In this document: piece after piece, positions 18,991 through 27,683 of the stretch
Numbering within the stretch: the stretch's first letter is position 1
Layout: each line of letters starts with the position of its first letter
DNA from: Neobacillus niacini
GTDB lineage: Bacteria; Bacillota; Bacilli; Bacillales; Cytobacillaceae
Length of the DNA: 64,000 nucleotides
Reading direction: 5' to 3'
Assembly (NCBI RefSeq): GCF_023715415.1
Contig: NZ_JAMBOB010000006.1
Span: 62,001-126,000 of the forward strand
Notes under the pieces: model-generated
Databases searched by the model: none
What the model was told of the DNA's origin: nothing
The model's input: only the letters and a program-made list of their open reading frames with translations
Made by a program: the position numbers and the translations under genes

Positions 18991-19847
18991 GATTCCACCC
19001 TTCCAAATAACCCTGTTGGCTTAAACATTAACACGATGACCATCACAACAAAAATCAACAATACAGACACATCAGGGAGATAAATTTTGCCAAAAGAATC
19101 AATAATTCCGATTAGAATTGCTCCAATAAATGCCCCTTTCCAACTTCCAAGACCACCTATTAGTACAATTACGAGAGAGTTAACTAATATTTCAAATTCC
19201 ATTTTTGGATACATACCTAAAATGGGACCACTCAACACGCCGCCAATAGCTGCAAGTGCTGCACCAAATAGGAAAACAGCTGAAAAAATTAATTTGATAT
19301 TAAAACCTAAAGCACCAACCATTTCCATATCATCAACGCCAGCCCGGATAATCATCCCGACTTTTGTTTTAGTTTCAAAATACCAAAGAAGGACTGCACA
19401 AATAATACCAATTGCTATAACAAATAATCGATAGATTGGAAAACTACTTTCACTAATAGCAAATGAAAAGTCCAAAATGGATGGTACCGGTATAGAAAGG
19501 AAGTCCCCACCCCAAATCCAGAGCGTAATATCTCCAATAACAAAGATTAGTCCCAATGTTAATAGGACCTGTGAGGCTTCGTTGCCATGAAATCTTGAAA
19601 TTAGGAATTTTTCTAGAAGCAATGCCAGTACTGTTACACAAATGGTAGAGAGAAGCAAAGCCAGCCAGAAGTTCATCCCTCTGCTGATCATGGCATATGC
19701 TACATAGGATCCAAAAAGGAAGAAGGAACCATGAGCCAGGTTTATGATTCTCATTAATCCAAAGACTATTGATAAACCACTAGCCATTAAAAATAGCAGC
19801 ATTCCATATGTTAATCCTGATAATGTATTGACGATAAAAAGATCCAT
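18987..19847 (-). CDS. livH: Branched-chain amino acid-type ABC permease LivH
   Basis: A 286-residue permease of the LivH type, with the MRIINLAHGSFFLFGSYVAY segment and IGGLGSWKGAFIGA loop. First of the four membrane/ATPase genes; 81 bases after the binding-protein gene, with a stem-loop in between. Confidence 0.92.
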   Translation of the reverse strand: MDLFIVNTLSGLTYGMLLFLMASGLSIVFGLMRIINLAHGSFFLFGSYVAYAMISRGMNFWLALLLSTICVTVLALLLEKFLISRFHGNEASQVLLTLGLIFVIGDITLWIWGGDFLSIPVPSILDFSFAISESSFPIYRLFVIAIGIICAVLLWYFETKTKVGMIIRAGVDDMEMVGALGFNIKLIFSAVFLFGAALAAIGGVLSGPILGMYPKMEFEILVNSLVIVLIGGLGSWKGAFIGAILIGIIDSFGKIYLPDVSVLLIFVVMVIVLMFKPTGLFGRVES

Positions 19848-19883
19848 GGATTCATCTCCTTGGTCGAAATATATTCTTTTTTA

Positions 19884-19914
19884 AAAGAGGCTGACCCTAA
19901 TAACGAGCCAGCCT
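19884..19914 (-). terminator. Stem-loop between binding-protein gene and livH (attenuator-like)
   Basis: AGGCTG (19888-19893) pairs with CAGCCT (19909-19914); on the minus strand it is followed by CTTTTAAAAAAG. A partial terminator here would give more binding protein than permease, as is common in ABC operons. Confidence 0.45.
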
Positions 19915-19928
19915 TTTTTAGTAGAAAT

Positions 19929-21173
19929 CTAGTATTTTTTATATCCTACGTTTTCTTTAGGCATTTCGATATTTTCATATGTTTTGATTAATTCAAATGT
20001 AATTTCTCCATTCATTTCTTTACCTTCGATAACGTACATATTTTGAATTAATGTATGTGTAACAGGGTCCATTTCGATTGGACCACGCGGGCTATCAATA
20101 GTAACACCTTTTTTCAGAACACTAACTAGCTTTTCACCATCTAGGCTGCCAGCCTCTTTGACCACTTGAGAAATTAATTTACCAGTATCATAGCCGTTTA
20201 CTACATAGTTATCTGGAATTTTGTTGAATTTAGCTTGGTAAGCTTTCACGAATTTTTCATTGACTTCATTTTCGAGTTCAGGGAAATAGTTTGTAATCAT
20301 TTTCCCGCCAACAACAGCATTACCAACCGCTTTAATATTGAACGGTGCATTTAATAATGAACCACCTTCAACTAGGGTGTATTTATCCTGTAAGCCGAAT
20401 GATTGATACTGCTGTATAAAACGTGAACCATCTGCTCCAGGAATAAACATAAAGACAGCCTCAGGATTCGCTTTATCAATTTGTGTTAAATAGGAAGAAA
20501 AGTCACTTGTTCCAAGCGGTGCCCAAACAATGTCACTTACCTTGCCGCCACCCTCTTCAAAACTAGGTATGAAATCAGTTACAATTTCATGTCCTGCTAC
20601 ATAATCAGAGGCAATAATCACTGCATTTTTCCCTACCCCTTCAGCAGTGAACTTTCCGGAAATAGAAGCATACTGCCATGCAGAGAAACTCGTTCTCCAA
20701 ACATAATCACTCTTTTTCTCCCATGACATGACGTCAGTTGAACCTACAACATTGATTAATGGAACTTTTTTGTCAGCGTCTACTTTATCCCTTAACGCTA
20801 AGGCGATACTACCAACAGTTCCACCGCCAACAATATTTACCCCTTGATTTAATGTTAATTGTTCATATTTACGAAGGGCTGCTTGCGGATCACCTGCATC
20901 ATCTTCAAAAATCAATTCAACCTTACGGCCATCGATTTCTGGGTTTTCTTCAAAGAAGAGCTCAATACCTTCTTTAACCGGAGTACCCATTGATGCAAAG
21001 TTACCTGTTAGAGAAAGAATAAATCCTAACTTTACCGGGTCCTTGGAATCTCCTTCTTCCTCTTTGTTACCACTACTACTGCTGCTATCGATTGCACTAC
21101 CACTACAAGCTGCTAAGAAAAGAAGACTAAAAACTGCTAAGATTTGAAAAAATTTAACCACCGTTTTTTTCAT
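19929..21173 (-). CDS. ABC substrate-binding lipoprotein, LivK-like
   Basis: A 414-residue type I periplasmic-binding-fold protein (Peripla_BP_6). Signal peptide with lipobox LAAC, then a Ser/Gly/Glu-rich linker and the fold beginning at KLGFILSLTGNFASMG. Such HAAT binding proteins bind amino acids or aromatic acids. The ligand is unknown; linkage to the molybdenum hydroxylase suggests an aromatic or heteroaromatic substrate. No separate promoter or terminator is evident in the 113 bases after coxL, so read-through from the cox genes is likely. Confidence 0.9.
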   Translation of the reverse strand: MKKTVVKFFQILAVFSLLFLAACSGSAIDSSSSSGNKEEEGDSKDPVKLGFILSLTGNFASMGTPVKEGIELFFEENPEIDGRKVELIFEDDAGDPQAALRKYEQLTLNQGVNIVGGGTVGSIALALRDKVDADKKVPLINVVGSTDVMSWEKKSDYVWRTSFSAWQYASISGKFTAEGVGKNAVIIASDYVAGHEIVTDFIPSFEEGGGKVSDIVWAPLGTSDFSSYLTQIDKANPEAVFMFIPGADGSRFIQQYQSFGLQDKYTLVEGGSLLNAPFNIKAVGNAVVGGKMITNYFPELENEVNEKFVKAYQAKFNKIPDNYVVNGYDTGKLISQVVKEAGSLDGEKLVSVLKKGVTIDSPRGPIEMDPVTHTLIQNMYVIEGKEMNGEITFELIKTYENIEMPKENVGYKKY

Positions 21174-21286
21174 TTTTCATGCCCCCTAATTTTTGTTGTT
21201 GCAAATAAAATATTTTTATGTGAGGCTGCACGTTTTTCATTTCTCATGTGAAGTGGACCCTATGCAAATTACTTAATTCTAATAGC

Positions 21287-23665
21287 TTACTTACTAAGAA
21301 TGGTGCTTTGTTTCTTTTCAGCTTCTTTAATCAAACCACGCAATCTACTCGGGCTGACTGGCAGTTGATTGATAACAATCTCAAGGTCGGATAGAGCATC
21401 GACAATTGCATTTGCGATTGCTGCAGGCGGTGAAATGGCCCCTCCTTCTCCAACTCCTTTTACACCCAATGGGTTTCTTGTTGAAAGATGCTGCTGATGT
21501 CCCTTTTTAACAGTTGGAATCTCCATTGAAGTCGGAAGCAAATAGTCCATATACGTACCCGTTAATAATTGTCCGCTTTCGTTATAAACCACTTCTTCAT
21601 ATAATGCCGAGCCAATTCCTTGAGCTATCCCGCCTTGAACTTGCCCGTCAACAATCATTGGGTTAATCACGGTACCACAATCATGAACAACACTATAATT
21701 TTGAAGATCAACAAATCCGGTTTCTTTATCTACCTCTACCTCTGCTATATGGACAGAGGAAGCAAAGGTTACGGTCGGTGGAACAAAATAATGTGTAACC
21801 TGCAGCCCTGGTTCAATTTCAGATGGTAAAGGTGGACGTGCTGCCGGTCTAGACCGCTTATAGATATCTTGAAGCGTTAAGAAATGGGATGGATTTTCCT
21901 TTGAAAAGATTTTCCCTTCCTCAATTACAATTTCATCAGGTAATGTACCAAGGATAATCCCTGCGATGGCAACCACTTTATTCCGTAATTTCAATGAAGC
22001 TTCATGCATTGCTGACCCGGCGTTTACCGCACTACGACTTGCATAGGTTCCTGCACCAAATGGTAAAACGGCAGTATCGCCAACCTTTATGACAATATCA
22101 TCAGGAGTTAAGCCAAGTGCATCCGCTCCGATTTGGGCAAATACTGTTTCGTGACCTTGTCCTTGCGGGGAGGCACCTAAATGGGCAATTACTTTCCCTG
22201 TGGAATCAACACTCAGTAAGGCACCTTCAAATGGACCTGCACCTGTTCCTTCCACATAAGAAGAAATTCCGATTCCGATGTTTTTCCCAGCCTTTTTTAG
22301 TTCTTTCTGCCTTTCACGGAAGCCTTCATAGTCAACCATAGCTAGTGCTTGGTTCAACGCAGCTGGATAATCCCCGCTATCATAAATCAGCCTTGCACCA
22401 TCTTTTACTAGAATCCCTTGGTCATATGGCATTTCGTGTGCTTGAATCATATTTCGTTTCATTACTTCTACGGGATCAAGCTTTAATTTTCTTGCAATCA
22501 TGTCGATAACACGGTCCATCGTAAACACCGCTTCAGGTCTGCCTGCTCCTCTAAATGGAACGTTTGGTGTTTTATTCGTTAACACAATTCTCGATTTAAT
22601 ATCATAGTTTGGTATTTTATAAGCACCACGTAAATGGTAGGCGGTATTATAGGCACAAGTAAATCCAAAAAAGTTTACTGCTCCCGAATCAACCACAAAT
22701 TCATCACGAAGACTAAGGATTGTTCCATCACTGTTATAAGCAACAATGACATCGTGAACTTGGTCCCTTGATTGCCGGGCACTTGTTAAATGTTCAAGAC
22801 GATCTTCCACCCATTTCACAGGTCGATTTAATCGCTTGCTAATATATGGGATAAGAATCTCCTCAGGATGAACTCCACCCTTTGGACCAAAGCCTCCGCC
22901 AACATCTGGGGCTGTTACTCGAATATTTTGTTCCGTCCAGCCTAAGCAATGGGCAATCGTGGCTCTTACTTCAAATGGTAATTGTGTAGCAGACCAAACA
23001 TGGATTTGATCGGTACGATTATCATAATCGGCAATTACACCCCTCGTTTCAATTGGATTCGAAGATAGCCTTGGAGTTTTCACTCTTGCCTTTAGTACAT
23101 GATTAGACTGTTGTTCCACTCGTTTGGCGTCACCAATTGAAAGGTGGAATTCCATTTGGATATTTTGTTCTACTTGATTCTGGACTAGTGGTGACCCTTC
23201 TTTCATGGCTTCATATGGATCCACCATTGGTTTTAATTGCTCATACTCAACTTTTATTAAATCGGCTGCATCCTCGGCAATGTAGCGATTATCGGCTACG
23301 ACTACTGCGACAGGCTGCCCTACATATACGACTTTATCTATCGCTAAAACGCTTTCATCATTGTATTGGATTTTTGGATTTATTTCTTTTGCGACATTTG
23401 GTGGTACGGCACTATGTGATTCGAATTGGGTAATCGGATTAATGATTCCCTTAATGTCATCCCCAATCAGGACCGCATGAACACCAGGTAATTCTTTTGC
23501 CTTTGAAGTATCAATATGACGAATTATCGCATGTGCCTGCGGACTGCGTACAAAAACAGCTTCTAGCATCCCAGCTAATTTGATATCTGCTACAAATTGG
23601 CCTGTTCCTGTAACTAAGCGATAATCCTCCTTTCTTTTTACACTTTGCCCTACATATTTTTTCAT
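21287..23665 (-). CDS. Molybdenum hydroxylase large subunit (CoxL form II / xanthine dehydrogenase family)
   Basis: A 792-residue Mo-cofactor subunit. GGGFGPK (256-262), PFRGAGRPEA (about 370-379) and the C-terminal GVGEGGAISPP with catalytic Glu are visible. True aerobic CO dehydrogenase carries a Cys-containing AYxCSFR loop; here the loop is PFRGAGR, typical of form II or aldehyde/N-heteroaromatic hydroxylases. It forms a heterotrimer with the FeS and FAD subunits upstream. Start at 23665 with AAAGGAGGCGTGAAA; a GTG 24 bases upstream overlaps this site. Likely reaction: hydroxylation of an aromatic N-heterocycle or aldehyde with water-derived oxygen. Confidence 0.88.
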   Translation of the reverse strand: MKKYVGQSVKRKEDYRLVTGTGQFVADIKLAGMLEAVFVRSPQAHAIIRHIDTSKAKELPGVHAVLIGDDIKGIINPITQFESHSAVPPNVAKEINPKIQYNDESVLAIDKVVYVGQPVAVVVADNRYIAEDAADLIKVEYEQLKPMVDPYEAMKEGSPLVQNQVEQNIQMEFHLSIGDAKRVEQQSNHVLKARVKTPRLSSNPIETRGVIADYDNRTDQIHVWSATQLPFEVRATIAHCLGWTEQNIRVTAPDVGGGFGPKGGVHPEEILIPYISKRLNRPVKWVEDRLEHLTSARQSRDQVHDVIVAYNSDGTILSLRDEFVVDSGAVNFFGFTCAYNTAYHLRGAYKIPNYDIKSRIVLTNKTPNVPFRGAGRPEAVFTMDRVIDMIARKLKLDPVEVMKRNMIQAHEMPYDQGILVKDGARLIYDSGDYPAALNQALAMVDYEGFRERQKELKKAGKNIGIGISSYVEGTGAGPFEGALLSVDSTGKVIAHLGASPQGQGHETVFAQIGADALGLTPDDIVIKVGDTAVLPFGAGTYASRSAVNAGSAMHEASLKLRNKVVAIAGIILGTLPDEIVIEEGKIFSKENPSHFLTLQDIYKRSRPAARPPLPSEIEPGLQVTHYFVPPTVTFASSVHIAEVEVDKETGFVDLQNYSVVHDCGTVINPMIVDGQVQGGIAQGIGSALYEEVVYNESGQLLTGTYMDYLLPTSMEIPTVKKGHQQHLSTRNPLGVKGVGEGGAISPPAAIANAIVDALSDLEIVINQLPVSPSRLRGLIKEAEKKQSTILSK

Positions 23666-23691
23666 TTTCACGCCTCCTTTATCGGACACTG

Positions 23692-24204
23692 TTATTGAGC
23701 AGAAACTACCGAACTATTACTTTTTTCTTTTTGAAGGATTTGTGCCGCCTGTTGCACGGCTTTAATAATATTTGCATAACCCGTACAACGACATAGGTTT
23801 CCAGAAATGGCTTCACGAATCTCGTTTTCTGTAGGATTTTCGTTATCTATAAGGAAATGAGTTAAGGTCATTAGAAATCCTGGTGTGCAAAATCCACATT
23901 GCAGTGCATGATTATCCGAAAAGGATTGTTGAAGAACATTAAGGGGTCCATCAACAGAATTCAAAGATTCGACGGTTTGGATATCACATCCATCGGCTTG
24001 CACCGCAAACATTAAACAACTTCTTACTGGTTCATTATCTACTAAAATGGTACATGCTCCGCAGACACCATGTTCACATCCAAGATGAGTTCCAGTAAGA
24101 TTACATTCCTCACGAATAAAATCTGTTAGTAATAATCTTGGTTCTACTTTTTTTTGAACCTTCTTACCGTTAACGAAAACAGCAACTTGAACTTTATTGG
24201 ACAT
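23692..24204 (-). CDS. coxS: Molybdenum hydroxylase [2Fe-2S] subunit
   Basis: A 170-residue small subunit with two [2Fe-2S] clusters: plant-type ligands C43, C48, C51, C63, and the second cluster C103, C106, C138, C140 (CGFC and CRC motifs). It passes electrons from the Mo site to the FAD subunit. The ATG at 24204 follows GAGGAGG and overlaps the FAD-subunit stop by 11 bases; the longer frame to 24237 lacks a ribosome site. Confidence 0.93.
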   Translation of the reverse strand: MSNKVQVAVFVNGKKVQKKVEPRLLLTDFIREECNLTGTHLGCEHGVCGACTILVDNEPVRSCLMFAVQADGCDIQTVESLNSVDGPLNVLQQSFSDNHALQCGFCTPGFLMTLTHFLIDNENPTENEIREAISGNLCRCTGYANIIKAVQQAAQILQKEKSNSSVVSAQ

Positions 24205-25084
24205 TATTATTTCCTCCTCTTGCACGTTCCACTGCAATCTTTAGTGCCCGAACTGTAAGTGTACCAGCCAGTTCCCGCCGATATTCAGCCGTACCATGAA
24301 GGTCTGATTCTGGATCTACACTTTCCTGTGTTAGATCAGAAACTTGTCTTAAAACTTCATCCGTTAGTTTCTTTCCAATTAAGTATTCTTCTACTTGCTC
24401 CAAAGCTGTTGGTGTTGGATTAACACCGCCAACAGCAATTTTCACATTTAATAGGTGTCCCTCATCGTCTATATCCACTACTGCAGCAACCTCTGCTAAA
24501 CCAAAATCCCCGTGTCTTCTTGCTAATTCCAAAAAAGCAGAACCACTCTCTTTTGGAATAATCGGGAATCGTACTTCTTTAACCATTTGATCTGGCTGCA
24601 GCGATGTCAGCATATAGGTTAGAAAAAATTCTTCTGGAACAAGAACTTCTTCACTGCCATCCACATTGGCAATCACTATCTCACCCCGCAGTGCAGTAAG
24701 TACACATGGTAACTCTGCAGAAGGATCTCCATGGGCAATACTGCCGCCGACTGTCCCTCTATTTCTAATTTGTGCGTGCCCCACCCACCTAATGGCTTCT
24801 GAAAGTAAAGGGCATGCTTCTTTTACTAAATCCGAATTCTCAATGTCTTTATGTTTCGTTAAGGCACCAACTGCTAAAAAATCTCCGTCTAGTTTTATAT
24901 AATTCAAATCACTTATTCTACTAATATCAATTAAGTAAGCAGGTGCTGAGAGTCTCATATTCATGGTTGGAATTAAGCTTTGTCCCCCAGATAAGATTTT
25001 TGCATCTTCTCCGTATTCCTCTAAAAACATAAGCGCCTCTTGTAGATTCGTTGGTCGAAGGTAACTAAATACTGCTGGTTTCAT
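24194..25084 (-). CDS. coxM: Molybdenum hydroxylase FAD-binding subunit
   Basis: A 296-residue medium subunit with the FAD-binding segments LSGGQSLIPTMNMR (about 34-47) and IRNRGTVGGSIAHGDP (about 106-121), then the CO dehydrogenase flavoprotein C-terminal domain. It transfers electrons from the iron-sulfur subunit to the acceptor. It lies between coxG (14-base gap) and the FeS gene. Confidence 0.93.
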   Translation of the reverse strand: MKPAVFSYLRPTNLQEALMFLEEYGEDAKILSGGQSLIPTMNMRLSAPAYLIDISRISDLNYIKLDGDFLAVGALTKHKDIENSDLVKEACPLLSEAIRWVGHAQIRNRGTVGGSIAHGDPSAELPCVLTALRGEIVIANVDGSEEVLVPEEFFLTYMLTSLQPDQMVKEVRFPIIPKESGSAFLELARRHGDFGLAEVAAVVDIDDEGHLLNVKIAVGGVNPTPTALEQVEEYLIGKKLTDEVLRQVSDLTQESVDPESDLHGTAEYRRELAGTLTVRALKIAVERARGGNNNVQ

Positions 25085-25098
25085 TTTCTCTCCTCCTA

Positions 25099-25542
25099 TT
25101 AAGCCCTAGTAAGGAGCTGTTTTTTAACATCTTTAAAGAAATTTCCAGCTAGGAATTTTGCGATACCGCCAATGACTCGGTTGCCAACACTGGCAATCGT
25201 ACCGCCAATTTCAGCTTCACAAGTCCAGATTACCTGACACCCATCTTCTAAAGGTTCAATTTTACATTCGAGAGTTGCGTCCACAAAACCGGGTTTTCCG
25301 CTACCCGCTGCATAAAGCTTGTAATGAACGGGTTCTTCTATATCCTCAATTTTCACCTTCCCTGTATATTCACCTTTTACCGAAGCTACACCTAACTTAA
25401 GATTCACATCATATTCCACATCATCATTTAGAATTAAAGACTGGCAGCCCGGGATTGCACTTACTAAAATCTCTTCCGTGTGCAGCGCTTGCCAAATGGT
25501 ATCAACCGATTCGTTAAACTTTGCAGTACCATTTATATTCAT
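25099..25542 (-). CDS. coxG: CoxG-like SRPBCC-fold protein
   Basis: A 147-residue CO dehydrogenase subunit G family protein (SRPBCC/Bet v 1-like fold), starting MNINGTAKFNESVDTIW and carrying the typical AIPGC motif. In Oligotropha CoxG helps to anchor CO dehydrogenase to the membrane. First gene of the cox-liv unit, after two promoters. Confidence 0.87.
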   Translation of the reverse strand: MNINGTAKFNESVDTIWQALHTEEILVSAIPGCQSLILNDDVEYDVNLKLGVASVKGEYTGKVKIEDIEEPVHYKLYAAGSGKPGFVDATLECKIEPLEDGCQVIWTCEAEIGGTIASVGNRVIGGIAKFLAGNFFKDVKKQLLTRA

Positions 25543-25586
25543 AAAGAATCACCTCAGATTTTTATTTTTTATTTGGTGTGCATACC

Positions 25587-25661
25587 TGTATACAATGAAT
25601 GATAAAAACAAAAGAAGTAAAAAACTCATCTCAAGCTTTTTTTCTGGCACACATGTATACA
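25587..25661. promoter_or_regulatory. Twin TGTATACA palindromes upstream of coxG
   Basis: TGTATACA followed by AAT occurs at 25587-25594 and at 25654-25661, 67 bp apart. The second lies just downstream of the proximal coxG promoter start (near 25672). GntR/FadR-type operators often have a TGTATACA core, so the GntR protein at 15814 is the obvious candidate. Confidence 0.5.
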
Positions 25662-25678
25662 ATATTACCGCTGTTCCA

Positions 25679-25708
25679 ATAGTAACAATTTTCAGAATTT
25701 GAAGTCAA
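25679..25708 (-). promoter_or_regulatory. Proximal promoter of the cox unit
   Basis: Minus-strand TTGACT (25703-25708), 18-bp spacer, TACTAT (25679-25684). A TGTATACA site follows about 11 bases after the inferred start. Confidence 0.55.
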
Positions 25709-25723
25709 TAGTTTTTAGATATT

Positions 25724-25784
25724 TTGTTTCACATACAAAACTTCTTTTTTCTATTAATCATAATATATCTTATATTTTTGTCAA
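25724..25784 (-). promoter_or_regulatory. Distal promoter and IclR-type operator of the cox unit
   Basis: Minus-strand TTGACA (25779-25784), 16-bp spacer, TATGAT (25757-25762). Operator TTGTTTC-ACATAC-AAAAC at 25724-25741, about +9 to +26. The core is nearly that at 9361 (TGTTTTACATACAAAACA). Confidence 0.6.
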
Positions 25785-25812
25785 TAACATTTTGTAATTT
25801 TCTGATAAGTGT

Positions 25813-26418
25813 TTAGAAAAACGTTTTCCTGCTATATTGTTTTCCTATTTGATAATCTTCTTCTGTATCTATATCCATACCCCAGATGGAATCTTTAAAA
25901 GATAGAATTTTTGTTTCATTCTTATATTTCATTATGATTTCTTTACCACCTTGATCACCCTCTATCTTTAGAAATTCGTCATATAAACTATTGTCAATTA
26001 AAATAGGGTGCCCAAAGTTCCCTTGATATTGAGGTCTCACTATTCGTGTATCTTTACCAAATTGTTGTATCATTGTTTGAATGACATTATCCGGGACAAA
26101 TGGCTGGTCAGCCAAAAATATAAAGGCTGCGTCACTGCGCCCTTTCATATTTTTAATCCCTCTTTTTAATGATGTTGACATGCCTTTTTCATAATTTGGG
26201 TTGTCGATATATTCTACATTTTGTAAATCAGCTGCTTCCATTTGGAATGCCTGCATATGCTGGCCCCCTATTAAACAGACAGGACTTAGTTGATTCCTTA
26301 TAGCTTGTTCTAGTGAGTAACGAAATAGTGGTTTACCTTTCAACGACATCAAAAGCTTCGGCTGTCCCATACGCTTTGACATTCCAGCTGCAAGGATAAT
26401 TGCCCCGACCCTAAACAT
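25813..26418 (-). CDS. mocA: Molybdenum cofactor cytidylyl/nucleotidyltransferase, MocA family
   Basis: A 201-residue MobA-like NTP transferase with the N-terminal LAAGMSKRMGQPK nucleotide-binding loop (11-23) and FLADQPFV metal-binding segment. MocA-type enzymes attach CMP to molybdopterin for the xanthine dehydrogenase family. It overlaps the xdhC stop by eight bases, so the two cofactor genes are coupled and serve the Mo hydroxylase next door. Confidence 0.88.
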   Translation of the reverse strand: MFRVGAIILAAGMSKRMGQPKLLMSLKGKPLFRYSLEQAIRNQLSPVCLIGGQHMQAFQMEAADLQNVEYIDNPNYEKGMSTSLKRGIKNMKGRSDAAFIFLADQPFVPDNVIQTMIQQFGKDTRIVRPQYQGNFGHPILIDNSLYDEFLKIEGDQGGKEIIMKYKNETKILSFKDSIWGMDIDTEEDYQIGKQYSRKTFF

Positions 26419-27463
26419 GAATCTTCACTTTACCTTTTAATGATTTCCCTTCTCGATTGGACCGCACTGCCATCAATTCTGAAACAATGCTAATTGCCAC
26501 CTCTTCCATTGTTTCCGCTCCTATATCCAGACCAACGGGTGAGTAGATATTTTCGCCAATTGTTAAATCCGCCCCAATATTTAAGAGCATTTCTTGTGTT
26601 CGTGATACCGGTCCTAATACTCCAATGTATTTTGGATTACTTTTTAATGCTAGATGAAGTGCTTCTTCATCACGACTTTGTAAATGATTCATAATGACCC
26701 ACCAAGCACCACTTACATTTTCTGAAATAATATTTTCTGGAAGCTCCACTAAATGTTTCGCAGTTGGAAAATAGCGTTCTCTATTGAATTCGCTGCGGGG
26801 ATCTAATACGGTTACTGAAAAGCCAGCTTTAGCGGCAAGTTCTACAACTGGAATGGCGTCCTTACCAGCACCGGCTACAATTAATTTTTGGCTTGGACGA
26901 ATCGCATCAATCACAAATCTACGATTTTCCCACATCAAGACTTCAGCACGTTTTTGTGATTTGAGACTTTTTAGTGCACAATCGTAGACGATTGAAGGAA
27001 GGTCCTCGCTATCACCTATGATTTCTCCATATTTTGTTACCAATGCTTTGACTCCTGTTGGTACTTCTACAATAAATGAAAATTCCTCTTCTTCTTTTAA
27101 GAGCTTGTCAGTAATCTCCCAAAAGGAGTCTTCCTTTTTAGCCGGCAGAATGAGAATTTCTAATGATCCTTTACAGCCAATTCCTAAACTCCAGATCTCG
27201 TTTTCACTTAAATCATAGTTTTTTAGTAATGGTGTTGCATCTTGAATTGCCTTTTCCGCATAACCATAAATATCGCCTTCCAAGCAGCCCCCGCTGATTG
27301 TCCCCATCATTTCAGCATCCTCTGCCATCATCATCTTTGTTCCTGGCAACCTGTATGCTGATCCATTAACCCCGATCAGTATAACAATAGCTGCCTTTTT
27401 ATCCCTTTCCCAAACCGATTTAATAGAGTTCATGATAGTACGAAATTCTTTTAATTGTGACAT
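26411..27463 (-). CDS. xdhC: XdhC/CoxI-family Mo-cofactor maturation protein
   Basis: A 350-residue protein with the N-terminal XdhC/CoxI domain (MMAEDAEMMGTISGGCLEG segment with conserved GGCLE) and a C-terminal Rossmann-like XdhC domain (LIVAGAGKDAIPVVELA). XdhC proteins bind molybdenum cofactor, protect it and promote insertion of the sulfurated form into xanthine dehydrogenase-type enzymes. Transcribed with mocA from the regulated promoter at 27514-27556. Confidence 0.9.
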   Translation of the reverse strand: MSQLKEFRTIMNSIKSVWERDKKAAIVILIGVNGSAYRLPGTKMMMAEDAEMMGTISGGCLEGDIYGYAEKAIQDATPLLKNYDLSENEIWSLGIGCKGSLEILILPAKKEDSFWEITDKLLKEEEEFSFIVEVPTGVKALVTKYGEIIGDSEDLPSIVYDCALKSLKSQKRAEVLMWENRRFVIDAIRPSQKLIVAGAGKDAIPVVELAAKAGFSVTVLDPRSEFNRERYFPTAKHLVELPENIISENVSGAWWVIMNHLQSRDEEALHLALKSNPKYIGVLGPVSRTQEMLLNIGADLTIGENIYSPVGLDIGAETMEEVAISIVSELMAVRSNREGKSLKGKVKIHV

Positions 27464-27513
27464 TGTAAATTCTCCCCTCTTTCATTGGTACTCTTTATTC
27501 CATACACTGAAAT

Positions 27514-27577
27514 ATGTTTTAAATAGTAAACAGTGTTGTTTTATTGTTATATTATATCAATTTAAGAATATTATCAA
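27514..27577 (-). promoter_or_regulatory. Promoter and IclR-type operator of xdhC-mocA
   Basis: Minus-strand -10 TATAAT at 27551-27556 with a weak -35 TTGATA at 27572-27577 (short 15-bp spacing). Operator ATGTTT-n8-AAACA at 27514-27532, about +11 to +30, followed by a GTTTT half-site. Confidence 0.6.
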
Positions 27578-27683
27578 TAATCTGTTAATTTTTATCCTTA
27601 TCTTTACTTTTTAAATTTATGGGTGAGATAGAGAGGAAGTGGATATAATCATAGTAATTCGCATTCTACCTGAGGTGAAATTA

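Noticed and set aside
21287-25542. Aerobic carbon monoxide dehydrogenase
   Set aside because: The large subunit lacks the Cys-containing active-site loop of form I CoxL; only the general fold and CoxG support it.
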